A stretch of DNA of 64,000 bases from Poseidonocella sedimentorum (lineage in GTDB: Bacteria > Pseudomonadota > Alphaproteobacteria > Rhodobacterales > Rhodobacteraceae). A program made the position numbers and the translations under genes. The stretch's first letter is position 1, and the number at the start of each line of letters is the position of its first letter. Below, piece after piece: positions 8,656 through 16,670 of this stretch. Under the pieces are notes generated by a model. It ran no database searches and had not been told where the DNA came from. It saw only the letters and a program-made list of their open reading frames with translations. Where the stretch lies: assembly GCF_900116005.1 (NCBI RefSeq), contig NZ_FOYI01000003.1:186001-250000 (forward strand). The letters are read 5' to 3'.

Positions 8656-9662
8656 ACCGATTTCCCCGCAAACAGACCCGTCGGGCGGAAGAGCAGCACG
8701 ACGATGAGAATGACGAAACTGACCGCGAACTTGTAGTCGGTCGACAAAAGCTGGACGAGCCCATCCGGCCCGAGCCCGTCGGGCATGAAGTAGGTCAGGA
8801 CCTTCTTCCACGCGTAGGTGACCATCACCTCAGAGATCGCGATGACGAACCCGCCCGCGATCGCGCCCAGCGGCGAGCCGAGCCCGCCGACGATGGCCGA
8901 GGCGAAAATCGGGAGCAGGAGGTTGAAATAGGTGAAGGGTTTGAAGGACTTGTCGAGCCCGTAGAGCACACCCGCGATGGAGGCGAGCGCCGCCACGATG
9001 AGCCAAGTCACCATCACGACGCGCTCGGGGTTGATCCCCGACAGCAGCGCGAGGTCCTCATTGTCGGAATAGGCGCGCATGGATTTACCGGTCCGCGTCT
9101 TGTTGAGGAACCAGAAGAGCAGGGCGACGACGATGATCGCCGTGACGATCGTGATCCCCTGGCTCGTGCGCAGCGCAAGACCCTCCTGCAGCCCGGTCAT
9201 CTCGCGGAAGGTCCGCGCGGAAATGATGAAGCGCTCGCCATCGGCAAAGCGTTGGTCGTCGGGTCCGATGATGAAGCGCACGAGCCCGTTCATGATGAAC
9301 ATGACCCCCATCGACACGATCACCAGAACCACGGGTTTGGCCTTCTGCTCGCGATAAAACCTGTAAACAAACCTGTCGGTCAGGAGCAAAAGCGCGGCGC
9401 AGCCGAGGATGCCGAAGGGCAGGGCGAGCAGCGCGGTCGGGAGCGGCCCGAGCGAGACGCCCGCCGCTTGCAGCGCCCATGTCACGAGGATCGTCACCAT
9501 CGCGCCAAAAGCCATGGTGTCGCCATGCGCGAAGTTGGAAAACCGCAAGATGCCATAAATCAGCGTCACCCCGAGCGCGCCGAGGGCAAGCTGCGAGCCA
9601 TAGGAAATGGCCGGGATCAGGACGAAGTTGGATAGGGCCACAAGGGCGTTGAGCAGATCCAT
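8652..9662 (-). CDS. livH: Branched-chain amino acid-type ABC transporter permease LivH
   Basis: A 336-residue permease of the LivH/UrtB type. It begins with the typical segment on entry into the membrane (GALGVTLIYGILRFSNFAHG, including the conserved SNFAHGD) and carries the coupling loop RTGKSMRAYSDNEDLALLSGIN. Hydrophobic helices fill the rest, ending FRPTGLFAGKSV. Its ATG shares one base with the TAA stop of the upstream small secreted-protein gene (TAATG), and its stop overlaps the livM start by 4 nt, so translation is tightly coupled. Substrate unresolved between branched-chain amino acids and related compounds. Confidence 0.91.
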   Translation of the reverse strand: MDLLNALVALSNFVLIPAISYGSQLALGALGVTLIYGILRFSNFAHGDTMAFGAMVTILVTWALQAAGVSLGPLPTALLALPFGILGCAALLLLTDRFVYRFYREQKAKPVVLVIVSMGVMFIMNGLVRFIIGPDDQRFADGERFIISARTFREMTGLQEGLALRTSQGITIVTAIIVVALLFWFLNKTRTGKSMRAYSDNEDLALLSGINPERVVMVTWLIVAALASIAGVLYGLDKSFKPFTYFNLLLPIFASAIVGGLGSPLGAIAGGFVIAISEVMVTYAWKKVLTYFMPDGLGPDGLVQLLSTDYKFAVSFVILIVVLLFRPTGLFAGKSV

Positions 9663-10009
9663 TATGCGGCCTCCTCGCAGGCGCCGAGATAGGTGATGAC
9701 CATCGGCCCCGCGTAATATTGCACCGAGTAGCGCGCCGCGCCGTGTGAGATCGTGAGCAAGTGCGATCCGTTCTCGTTATTCCCGTTGAAAAACAATGTC
9801 GTCTCCGGTGCTCTCGATGCGATTCCGCCAACCGTTTCAGCATCCGTGACCAGCTCTGCGTCCCCGGTTATCTCCGTGCTCAAGCTGAGTTCGAAACTCG
9901 TTTCGGCGCAGGCCTCGCTTTCGAAACATTCGGTCTCGAACCGGCATGAGAACGCGTCGGCGTTCCCGGCTTGGGGGAGGACGAAAAGAAGAGCCATCAC
10001 CACACGCAT
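9662..10009 (-). CDS. Small secreted four-cysteine protein inside the liv operon
   Basis: A 115-residue protein I do not recognise. It starts with a short hydrophobic signal peptide (about 1-19, ALLFVLPQAGNADA) and the mature part is acidic with four cysteines (22, 28, 34 and 111), which could form two disulfides in the periplasm. The ATG at 10009 was chosen because GGGAGGG lies 7 nt upstream; the longer frame to 10126 would run back through livF. It begins 4 nt after the livF stop, and its own stop shares a base with the livH start, so it is a true operon member. A role as an accessory periplasmic component of the transporter is an inference from position only. Confidence 0.75.
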   Translation of the reverse strand: MRVVMALLFVLPQAGNADAFSCRFETECFESEACAETSFELSLSTEITGDAELVTDAETVGGIASRAPETTLFFNGNNENGSHLLTISHGAARYSVQYYAGPMVITYLGACEEAA

Positions 10010-10013
10010 CACA

Positions 10014-10727
10014 TCACCCTCCCAGAAAGCTCTTGCGGACATCCGGGTCGGCCAGAAGCTCTTTTCCGGTCCCGGTATAGGCGTTCCGCCCCTGAACGAG
10101 GACATAGCCTTTGTCTGCGATTTCAAGGGCTTGCCGGGCGTTCTGCTCCACCATCAGGATCGGTAGCCCGGTGCGCGCCACTTCGATGATACGATCAAAG
10201 AGCTCATCCATGACGATGGGGGAGACGCCCGCCGTCGGCTCATCGAGCAGCAGCACTTTTGGCTGGGTCATCAACGCCCGGCCAACGGCCACCTGCTGGC
10301 GCTGCCCGCCGGAGAGCTCGCCTGCCGGCTGGGCCCGTTTGTCCTTCAAAATAGGAAACAGATCAAAGACTTGCTCCATGGTCTGTTGGAAATCGTCGCC
10401 GCGAATGAAGGCGCCCATTTCGAGATTTTCCTCCACGCTCATCGAGGTGAAGATGTTGTGCGTCTGCGGCACGAAGCCCATGCCCTTGACGACACGCGCC
10501 TGTGGCGAGAGCGCGGTGATGTCTTCGCCGTCGAGGCACACGGACCCTTGGCGCACATCAAGCATGCCGAACAAGGCCTTCATCCCAGTGGATTTTCCGG
10601 CGCCGTTGGGGCCCACGATCACGGCGATTTCGCCGCGATCCACCGCAATGGTACAGTCATGCAGGATGTCCGGCCCCTTGCCGTATCCGCCTGTCATGTG
10701 CTCGCCGATGAGAAATGGCGCGCTCAT
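10014..10727 (-). CDS. livF: ABC transporter ATP-binding protein LivF
   Basis: A 237-residue ATPase subunit. Walker A GPNGAGKST (39-47), the signature LSGGQRQQ, Walker B VLLLDEPTAG and the switch histidine region are all intact, and length fits LivF (about 235). It lacks the C-terminal LivG extension. It powers uptake by the LivHM permease pair. Its ATG overlaps the stop of a 24-codon reading frame by 4 nt, and the next gene starts 4 nt after its stop. Confidence 0.93.
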   Translation of the reverse strand: MSAPFLIGEHMTGGYGKGPDILHDCTIAVDRGEIAVIVGPNGAGKSTGMKALFGMLDVRQGSVCLDGEDITALSPQARVVKGMGFVPQTHNIFTSMSVEENLEMGAFIRGDDFQQTMEQVFDLFPILKDKRAQPAGELSGGQRQQVAVGRALMTQPKVLLLDEPTAGVSPIVMDELFDRIIEVARTGLPILMVEQNARQALEIADKGYVLVQGRNAYTGTGKELLADPDVRKSFLGG

Positions 10728-10798
10728 GCGTAGCCCCCCGTTCTTTCCAACGTTTTCAGTCTCTTTGCCCGAGAACCGGTTTTGACCAGCGCGCTCAT
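10724..10798 (-). CDS. 24-residue microprotein tiled between liv genes
   Basis: A 24-codon reading frame that exactly fills the space between the 83-residue gene and livF. Its ATG (10798-10796) overlaps the preceding stop as ATGA, and its TGA (10726-10724) overlaps the livF ATG as ATGA. The peptide starts MSALVKTGSRAKR and is basic (seven Lys/Arg) with no membrane segment. Perfect 4-nt overlaps at both ends are what a translated, coupled cistron would show; alternatively the frame serves only as a translational relay bringing ribosomes to livF. No homologue is known to me. Confidence 0.5.
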   Translation of the reverse strand: MSALVKTGSRAKRLKTLERTGGYA

Positions 10799-11046
10799 GC
10801 CCCGCTCCGCAGCCATTTCAGCGCCCCCTCGGCCATGCCCTTGAACTTCGGATCGCCGCCCGTGGGCGTGACGATCAGGGCGGTGTCCGCCGGAAGCTGG
10901 TGCTTGATCGCGTGGTAAAGCCGCGACAGCGTGCGTTCGGAGCGGACCATGAACATCCCCTCGGCGAGCGAATGGACATCGTCTCCAAGCGATATCTCGG
11001 CGCTCGGGGCCCCGTGCCAGACCACGAAAAGCTGCGCGCCGCTCAC
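10795..11046 (-). CDS. Conserved-looking 83-residue protein inside the liv operon
   Basis: An 83-residue soluble protein of unknown function. It starts MSGAQLFVVWHGAPSAEISL and has a mixed alpha/beta look with a conserved-looking PTGGDPKFKGM segment near the end; no signal peptide or membrane helix. Its ATG overlaps the livG stop by 4 nt and its stop overlaps the start of the 24-codon frame by 4 nt, so it is certainly in the operon. Position between the two ATPase genes suggests a function linked to the transporter or its substrate, but nothing in the sequence shows what. Confidence 0.75.
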   Translation of the reverse strand: MSGAQLFVVWHGAPSAEISLGDDVHSLAEGMFMVRSERTLSRLYHAIKHQLPADTALIVTPTGGDPKFKGMAEGALKWLRSGA

Positions 11047-11822
11047 CCGGCCGCCGCCTTGTTCTTGAGGCCGGTGCCGAGATAGGCCTCGATGACCTGC
11101 TCATTGGCCTTGATCTCGTCGAGCGTGCCTTCTGCGAGCTTCTTGCCCTCGGCCATGCAGATCACCGGATCGCAAATTCGCCCAATGAAATCCATGTCAT
11201 GCTCGATGACGACGAAGGTGTAGCCGCGCTCGGTGTTGAGCCGCAAAATCGCGTCGCCGATGGTGTTCAGAAGCGTGCGGTTCACGCCCGCGCCGACCTC
11301 ATCAAGAAAGACGATCTTCGCATCGACCATCATCGTGCGGCCAAGCTCCAGCAGCTTTTTCTGCCCGCCCGAGACCTGGCCCGCCTTGTGATCGGCGAGG
11401 TGTTCGATTGTGAGGAACTCCAAAACCTCGTCGGCCTTGGCACGCAGCGCGCGTTCCTCGTTGGCGATGCGTTTGCGGCCCACCCATGTGTTCCAGAGCC
11501 GCTCGCCGGATTGATCGCCGGGCACCATCATCAGGTTCTCGCGGCAAGACATCGTGGAGAATTCATGCGCGATCTGGAAGGTGCGCAGCACGCCCTTGTG
11601 GAACAATTCATGCGGGGGCAGGCCGGTGATGTTCTCGTCCCCCATGAAGACATGCCCGCTGGTGGGTTTAAGAACGCCAGCGATCACGTTGAAAAGTGTG
11701 GTTTTTCCGGCGCCATTCGGGCCGATCAGCCCGGTGATCGATCCCGGTGCGATCTCAAGGCTCGCCCCGTCGACCGCATGAAACCCGCCGAAATGCTTGT
11801 GAAGGTTTTCGACCCTGATCAA
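11043..11822 (-). CDS. livG: ABC transporter ATP-binding protein LivG
   Basis: A 259-residue ATPase with Walker A GPNGAGKTT, signature VSGGQKKLLELGR, Walker B IVFLDEVGAG and the LivG-type C-terminal extension ending in EVIEAYLG. The Walker B motif reads LDEVGAG rather than LDEPTAG; the catalytic Glu is kept. It pairs with LivF on the LivHM permease. It follows livJ after a 102-nt gap that contains a hairpin, which may lower expression of the membrane parts relative to the abundant binding protein. Confidence 0.92.
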   Translation of the reverse strand: MIRVENLHKHFGGFHAVDGASLEIAPGSITGLIGPNGAGKTTLFNVIAGVLKPTSGHVFMGDENITGLPPHELFHKGVLRTFQIAHEFSTMSCRENLMMVPGDQSGERLWNTWVGRKRIANEERALRAKADEVLEFLTIEHLADHKAGQVSGGQKKLLELGRTMMVDAKIVFLDEVGAGVNRTLLNTIGDAILRLNTERGYTFVVIEHDMDFIGRICDPVICMAEGKKLAEGTLDEIKANEQVIEAYLGTGLKNKAAAG

Positions 11823-11844
11823 GCGCTGTCCCCCTGTTACTGAA

Positions 11845-11870
11845 ACAGCCCGGAATTGCCTCCGGGCTGT
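11845..11870 (-). terminator. Hairpin between livJ and livG
   Basis: A 10-bp perfect stem (11845-11854 with 11861-11870) with a 6-nt loop, followed on the minus strand by only three T. It is a weak terminator or mRNA-stabilising hairpin, of the kind that lets binding-protein genes be expressed above the downstream transporter genes. Confidence 0.6.
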
Positions 11871-11924
11871 CTCGATCTGTCGTGTGTTTCCCCGGCCCCT
11901 GTGGGCGCCGGGGACTACCTGCGA

Positions 11925-13109
11925 TCAGCGGTAGCCGGTCACTTTCAGCGCGCCACCGTCGACCATGTATTCGGCATAGGAGCCCGCGGCTTCGCCCGGA
12001 CCGACCAGCTCGACCGCGGATGCGCCGACGTAGTCCACATCGCCGCCGCCCGCAATGATTTCGAGCGCTTTGGAGAGCTCACCCGGCAGGATCGGCTCGC
12101 CGGGCGCGTTGGCCACGTCCATCACCTTGCCCTTGTACTCGGAGGCATCGGTGGAGCCCGCGGCCGCCATGGCCAGCAGGATCAGCGCCGCCGCGTCGTA
12201 GCTTTCGCTGGCATAGACCGAGGTCCCGTCGAATTCGGCACTGGTGGCGAGTTCGGCGAAGGCCGCGCCGCCTTCGTTATCGGAGCCCGGCGCGGTGCCG
12301 AAGGTGCCGTCGATGTCGCCGCCGAAGGTCGCGGTGAGGCTATCGCCGATCATGCCGTCGCCGAGGGCGAAGAGCTCAAAGGCGCCGCTGTCGAGCGCGC
12401 CCTGGATGACGCCCGCGCCACCCTGGTCGACATAGCCCAGAACGACGAGCGCGTCGCCGCCCGCGGAGGCCAGAGCGCCCACTTCGGCGGAGTAGTCGGC
12501 CTTGCCGTCCTCATGGGCGGTGGAAAGGGTGATCGCGCCGCCGGCGGCTTCGAAGGCCGCGCCGAAGGCATCGGCAAACCCTTTGCCGTAGTCGTTGTTG
12601 GTGTAGGTGACGGCGACGTTGGAGATGCCTTTTTCCTGCAGGATCCCGGCCAGAACTTCGCCCTGACGCGCGTCCGACGGCGCGGTGCGGAAGAAGAGCC
12701 CGTCATCTTCGGCGGTCGAGAGCGCCGGCGAGGTTGCCGAGGGCGAAATCATCAGGATGCCGTTGGGCACGGCCACGTTGGCCAGAACCGCGCCGGTCAC
12801 GCCGGAGCAGTCCGCGCCCATGATGCCCTTGACGCCCTCGGAGGTCACGAGGCGCTCGGCGGCGGCGGTGGCCGCGGCGGCATCGACGCAGGTTGCATCG
12901 CCGCGCACGGGCGTCACGGTGGAGCCGTCGAAGAAGTTGGCGTCGCCGCTGACCTCGGCCATGGCGAGCTCGGCGCCCGCGGCCATCGCCGGGGTGAGGC
13001 TCTCGATCGGGCCGGTGAAGCTCAGAAGTACGCCGAGCTTGACGTCGTCGGCCAGTGCGCCGGTCGCGCCGAGAGCGGCGATTGCCGTGGCTGTGAGCAG
13101 CTTTGTCAT
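11925..13109 (-). CDS. livJ: Periplasmic branched-chain amino acid-type substrate-binding protein
   Basis: A 394-residue periplasmic binding protein (Peripla_BP_6 type) with a clear signal peptide (1-21, cleavage after GALA). The mature protein starts with DDVKLGVLLSFTGPIESLTP, the usual first strand of this fold, and contains NNDYGKGFADAF, typical of LivJ-like proteins. It delivers substrate to LivHM. It is the first and probably most highly expressed gene of the operon. A 23-bp near-perfect palindrome lies 70 nt upstream. Substrate specificity cannot be read from sequence. Confidence 0.9.
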   Translation of the reverse strand: MTKLLTATAIAALGATGALADDVKLGVLLSFTGPIESLTPAMAAGAELAMAEVSGDANFFDGSTVTPVRGDATCVDAAAATAAAERLVTSEGVKGIMGADCSGVTGAVLANVAVPNGILMISPSATSPALSTAEDDGLFFRTAPSDARQGEVLAGILQEKGISNVAVTYTNNDYGKGFADAFGAAFEAAGGAITLSTAHEDGKADYSAEVGALASAGGDALVVLGYVDQGGAGVIQGALDSGAFELFALGDGMIGDSLTATFGGDIDGTFGTAPGSDNEGGAAFAELATSAEFDGTSVYASESYDAAALILLAMAAAGSTDASEYKGKVMDVANAPGEPILPGELSKALEIIAGGGDVDYVGASAVELVGPGEAAGSYAEYMVDGGALKVTGYR

Positions 13110-13178
13110 GTGAGGTCTCCCTGATCTCAGATTTTTATGGGGCCAAGATTATGCGCGGGTTTCGCGAAAGAAAAGCGG

Positions 13179-13201
13179 TTTGATCCTGCCGCAGGGTCAA
13201 A
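13179..13201. promoter_or_regulatory. Operator-like palindrome upstream of livJ
   Basis: Arms 13179-13189 and 13191-13201 are 11 nt each with one mismatch around a central base: TTTGATCCTGC and GCAGGGTCAAA. It lies between the glxA-type regulator gene and livJ, 70 nt before the livJ start. It could be a regulator's operator, or a hairpin ending the regulator transcript, though no T run follows. Confidence 0.45.
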
Positions 13202-13234
13202 CAAGCACCTCGGGTTGGCCTGCGCGCGCATCGT

Positions 13235-14251
13235 TCAACCGGAAGCTGCGGCGCCGTGGCTACCGCGTTCGCGGTAGGGGGTCGTGTCGTAATGGGCGCG
13301 GTAGCATTTGGAGAAGTGCGAGGGGCTCGCGAAGCCGCAGGCCAGAGCCACGTTGATCACGCTCATATCGGTCTGCATCAACAGGTTACGCGCGCGGGCG
13401 AGGCGCAGTTCCATGTAGTAGCGCTTGGGCGAGCGGTTGAGATAGCGGCGGAACAGGCGTTCGAGCTGACGGGTCGACATCGAGACCTCGGCGGCCAAAT
13501 CGGCGGGACTGATCGGCTCCTCAATATTGGCCTCCATGGTCTGGATCACGGCGGCGAGCTTGGGGTGGCGCACCCCGATGCGCGCGGGCGTCGAGAGGCG
13601 CTGCGTGTCCTGATCGGTGCGGATCGCGGAATAGACGAGCTGGTCGGCCACGGCATTGGCGAGCTCCTCGCCGTGATCGCGCGCGATGATGCGCAGCATG
13701 AGGTCAATCGCGGCGGTGCCGCCGGCGGTGGTGAAGCGCGTCTCGTCGAGGGTGAAGACCGAGCGGGTGAGGTCGATCTCGTCGAATTCCTCGGCAAAAC
13801 TGTCCTGATTTTCCCAGTGGATCGTCGCGCGGCGCCCGTCGAGAAGCCCCGCGCGCGCCAGAACGTAGCCCGCCGTGCAGAGCGCGCCGACGCGCAGGCC
13901 CCGGCGATCTTCGCGGCGCAGCCAGTTGAGCAGGCGCTTGCTCGTCGCCTCGGCCACATCGAGCCCGCCGCAAAGCACGATCGTGTCGTCCCGCGACAGT
14001 TCCTCAAGCCCGCCGTCCACCGCGAATTCCGTCCCCGCCGAGCAGCGCGCCGGCGCGCCCGTCTCGCTCAGCACCCGCCAGCTGTAGAGCTCGGCCCCAC
14101 CCATGCGGTTGGCCAGACGCAGACTTTCGAGCGCGGCGGCAAAGGCAAAGAGCGTGAACCGGTCCAGCAGGACAAAGACAAACCTCGCGGTGGAGGCGCG
14201 CGGCGCCGTTTGCCGGGCCGGGCGGGGAGAGGGGGGGCGTCTTTGGTCCAC
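13235..14251 (-). CDS. GlxA-family transcriptional regulator (DJ-1/PfpI plus AraC HTH)
   Basis: A 338-residue regulator. Residues about 23-190 form a DJ-1/PfpI-like (amidase-type) domain, and about 225-325 an AraC-type double helix-turn-helix ending CGFASPSHFSKCYRAHYDTTPYR-like. The DJ-1 part keeps GALCTAGYVLARAG at the nucleophile elbow, with Cys in the elbow, as is common in GlxA/GbdR-like regulators that sense small amines or related ligands. The GTG at 14251 has GAGGA upstream. It sits directly upstream of livJ on the same strand, with a palindrome between, so the transporter operon is its most likely target; that is inference. Confidence 0.88.
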   Translation of the reverse strand: MDQRRPPSPRPARQTAPRASTARFVFVLLDRFTLFAFAAALESLRLANRMGGAELYSWRVLSETGAPARCSAGTEFAVDGGLEELSRDDTIVLCGGLDVAEATSKRLLNWLRREDRRGLRVGALCTAGYVLARAGLLDGRRATIHWENQDSFAEEFDEIDLTRSVFTLDETRFTTAGGTAAIDLMLRIIARDHGEELANAVADQLVYSAIRTDQDTQRLSTPARIGVRHPKLAAVIQTMEANIEEPISPADLAAEVSMSTRQLERLFRRYLNRSPKRYYMELRLARARNLLMQTDMSVINVALACGFASPSHFSKCYRAHYDTTPYRERGSHGAAASG

Positions 14252-14400
14252 GGGTTGCGGTATCCTCGGGCTCGTCTTGCGATCCCTAATGGGGAGGTGC
14301 GCGGGGGCGCGTCAAGAGGGGGCGCGTTTTCAAGGTGGTCATGGGCCCTTTGATTCGTTAAAGAGGCGCGCACGAAATCGCATAGGACCGGAGAAAACCG

Positions 14401-15768
14401 ATGAGCGAGTGGCACAAGAGCGATTGGCGCAACAAACCGCGGATCCAGATGCCCGATTATACGGATCAGGCCGCGCTGGACGCCGTGGAGGCCCAGCTTG
14501 CGAAGTATCCGCCGCTCGTCTTTGCCGGCGAGGCGCGGCGGCTGCGCAGCCAGCTCGCGGCGGCGGGCCGGGGCGAGGCCTTCCTGCTTCAGGGCGGCGA
14601 TTGCGCCGAGAGCTTCGAGCAATTCAGCGCCGATGGCATCCGCGATACCTTCAAGGTCATGCTGCAGATGGCCATGGTCCTGACATATGGCGCGAAAGTG
14701 CCTGTGGTGAAGGTCGGCCGCATGGCCGGGCAATTCGCCAAGCCGCGCTCCGCGCCGACGGAAGTGAAGGATGGCGTCGAGCTGCCGAGCTACCGTGGCG
14801 ATATCATCAACGAGTTGGCCTTCACCGAGGCCGCGCGCAGCCCGAACCCGCAGAAGATGCTTCAGGCCTACACCCAGGCCGCAGCGACGCTGAACCTGCT
14901 GCGCGCCTTCTCGACGGGCGGCTACGCCGATGTGCATCAGGTCCACCAGTGGACGCTGGGCTTTACCGATCGCGCCGAGGTCGAACGCTACCGCGACATG
15001 GCGAATCGCATCTCCGACACGCTGGATTTCATCACCGCCGCCGGTGTGAGCGGCGAGCAGGCGCATTCGCTCCAGTCCGTCGATTTCTACACCAGCCACG
15101 AGTCGCTCCTGCTGGAATACGAGGAGGCGCTCTGCCGGCTCGATTCGACCTCCGGCAAATGGCTTGCGGGCTCGGGCCACATGATCTGGATTGGCGACCG
15201 GACGCGCCAACCCGACGGCGCCCACGTGGAATTCGCGCGCGGCGTGCAGAATCCGATCGGCCTCAAATGCGGGCCGACCACCACCGCCGATGACCTCAAG
15301 ATCCTGATGGAAAAGCTCAATCCGCTCAATGACATGGGCCGGCTGACGCTGATTGCGCGGTTTGGCGCGGGCAATGTGGGCGAACACCTGCCGCGGCTGA
15401 TCAAGACCGTGCAGGAAGAGGGCGCCAACGTCGTCTGGTGCTGCGATCCGATGCACGGCAACACGATCAAATCGAGCACCGGCTACAAGACCCGGCCCTT
15501 CGATTCTGTGCTGCGCGAAGTGCAGGAGTTCTTTGGCGTTCACCGCGCGGAAGGCACGATCCCGGGTGGCGTGCATTTCGAGATGACCGGACAGGACGTG
15601 ACCGAATGCACCGGCGGCGTGCGCGCCGTGACCGATGAGGATCTCTCAGACCGGTATCACACCGCCTGCGATCCGCGCCTCAACGCCTCGCAATCGCTCG
15701 AACTGGCCTTCCTCGTGGCCGAAGAGCTTTCGGCGCTGCATCACGACCGCAAGGCCGCCACGGCATAA
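14401..15768 (+). CDS. 3-deoxy-7-phosphoheptulonate synthase, class II
   Basis: DAHP synthase condenses phosphoenolpyruvate and erythrose 4-phosphate, the first step of the shikimate pathway. The 455-residue length and motifs are those of the class II (plant-type) enzyme: [11 protein letters not shown] near 60-70, [11 protein letters not shown] near 107-117, and the KCGPT and [11 protein letters not shown] regions that carry metal- and substrate-binding residues. The start ATG at 14401 follows GGAG at a normal spacing. It is transcribed divergently from the GlxA-type regulator and followed by a 13-bp hairpin. aroQ, another pathway enzyme, is 6 kb downstream. Confidence 0.94.
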   Translation: MSEWHKSDWRNKPRIQMPDYTDQAALDAVEAQLAKYPPLVFAGEARRLRSQLAAAGRGEAFLLQGGDCAESFEQFSADGIRDTFKVMLQMAMVLTYGAKVPVVKVGRMAGQFAKPRSAPTEVKDGVELPSYRGDIINELAFTEAARSPNPQKMLQAYTQAAATLNLLRAFSTGGYADVHQVHQWTLGFTDRAEVERYRDMANRISDTLDFITAAGVSGEQAHSLQSVDFYTSHESLLLEYEEALCRLDSTSGKWLAGSGHMIWIGDRTRQPDGAHVEFARGVQNPIGLKCGPTTTADDLKILMEKLNPLNDMGRLTLIARFGAGNVGEHLPRLIKTVQEEGANVVWCCDPMHGNTIKSSTGYKTRPFDSVLREVQEFFGVHRAEGTIPGGVHFEMTGQDVTECTGGVRAVTDEDLSDRYHTACDPRLNASQSLELAFLVAEELSALHHDRKAATA

Positions 15769-15780
15769 TGTCGCCAGGCA

Positions 15781-15816
15781 TGAAGCCGCGCCCCACATGA
15801 CCAGGGCGCGGCTTCA
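15781..15816 (+). terminator. Hairpin after the DAHP synthase gene
   Basis: A 13-bp perfect stem (15781-15793 with 15804-15816) and 10-nt loop, 12 nt after the stop. No T run follows on the plus strand, so it may be an mRNA end-protecting hairpin rather than an efficient intrinsic terminator. Confidence 0.55.
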
Positions 15817-15929
15817 CGGAAGAAGAAAGGGTATATCCGCAAGTTGTGTCGGTCTGCTGAGAGCCCAAGTTGCACATTTGAAATCCCAACAATATTGTTG
15901 ATTAACTTACTGGTTGGAGCCGAAGCGCG

Positions 15930-16313
15930 ATGACCCAAATCTGGGTAGGTTACTCTGAAACTCTGAGCTTCTCGGATTTGATCAGTACATACATCGATCC
16001 ATATTGGGGACCATTCGAAGACGAATATGCCGGCGAACTCGTCGGTCAGTTCGAGCTGGAGTTTGGGGCTTCAGCAAATGATCCAGGCTCTTTTGAAGTC
16101 TATGGAATGACGCCGGAGAACGAAAACATATTTGGTTTGGACTACGTTTTGGCTGGGTTCCCATTCGATGAAGTGCCTGTTGGCTTGAGCATGATAGACT
16201 GGAGCAAAGCAAGAACTGTGTTCTTCATCATGAACGTCAATGCGCCAAAACAAATGACTGATGGGCGCGTTTCGATCACCGATGTTTTGAACGTCAAGTT
16301 CGAATGGGAATGA
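15930..16313 (+). CDS. Orphan protein resembling immunity protein Imm22 (DUF4284)
   Basis: A 127-residue acidic soluble protein, starting MTQIWVGYSETLSFSDLIST. The pattern of an early IWVG, then Tyr, then GQFELEFGA and a D..SFEVY segment recalls the Imm22/DUF4284 family, predicted immunity proteins of polymorphic toxin systems; this is recognition by pattern, not by search. GC content is visibly lower (about 47 %) than flanking genes, suggesting recent transfer. No toxin gene is adjacent; next on the right is an intergenic stretch with a terminator. A weak GA-rich site precedes the ATG. It could also be an unrelated hypothetical protein. Confidence 0.6.
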   Translation: MTQIWVGYSETLSFSDLISTYIDPYWGPFEDEYAGELVGQFELEFGASANDPGSFEVYGMTPENENIFGLDYVLAGFPFDEVPVGLSMIDWSKARTVFFIMNVNAPKQMTDGRVSITDVLNVKFEWE

Positions 16314-16670
16314 ACGGCGGCAATGCCCGCTTAGCGGACAATCAATCCGCTTGCTCTACGGCCCTTGATCCGGGCTTGGTCGCAGGAACAAGCGAAGGCA
16401 GGCAATTGTGTACACCACACCAACACGACTTGCGGTCATCACAAATGAAAAAAGGCCCTTTGCGACCGCTGCGGAGGGCCTTTTGTTTCGGCGGGGAAAG
16501 CAGTAGCACGACCGTTGTCCTCCACCGACCGAATGATACGAATAGCAAACGGACCCTGCCGTTCTGGCGCGGGCCCGTCTCATCGCTATGAAGGATTTGA
16601 AAGTCTTACGTAGAAGAAAGTTTTGCTCAAAATAGGCACCGCGTGCCTCCCGTTATGGTCCGTCGGGAGG
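16314..16670. other. Intergenic stretch with two hairpins, no gene seen
   Basis: No frame here has a convincing start, composition or ribosome binding site. It contains a bidirectional terminator (16450-16484) and a short hairpin pairing 16634-16639 with 16643-16648 that probably ends the PAS gene's minus-strand transcript. On the minus strand TTGAGC followed by TAAGAC 16 nt later (near 16630-16605) could drive a short RNA ending at the terminator; this is weak. Confidence 0.5.
16450..16484. terminator. Bidirectional Rho-independent terminator
   Basis: A 10-bp perfect stem (16450-16459 with 16475-16484) with a 15-nt loop. Four T follow on plus and six on minus, so it can end transcripts from both sides. 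Part of its loop (16464-16469) can also pair with 16432-16437. Confidence 0.75.
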
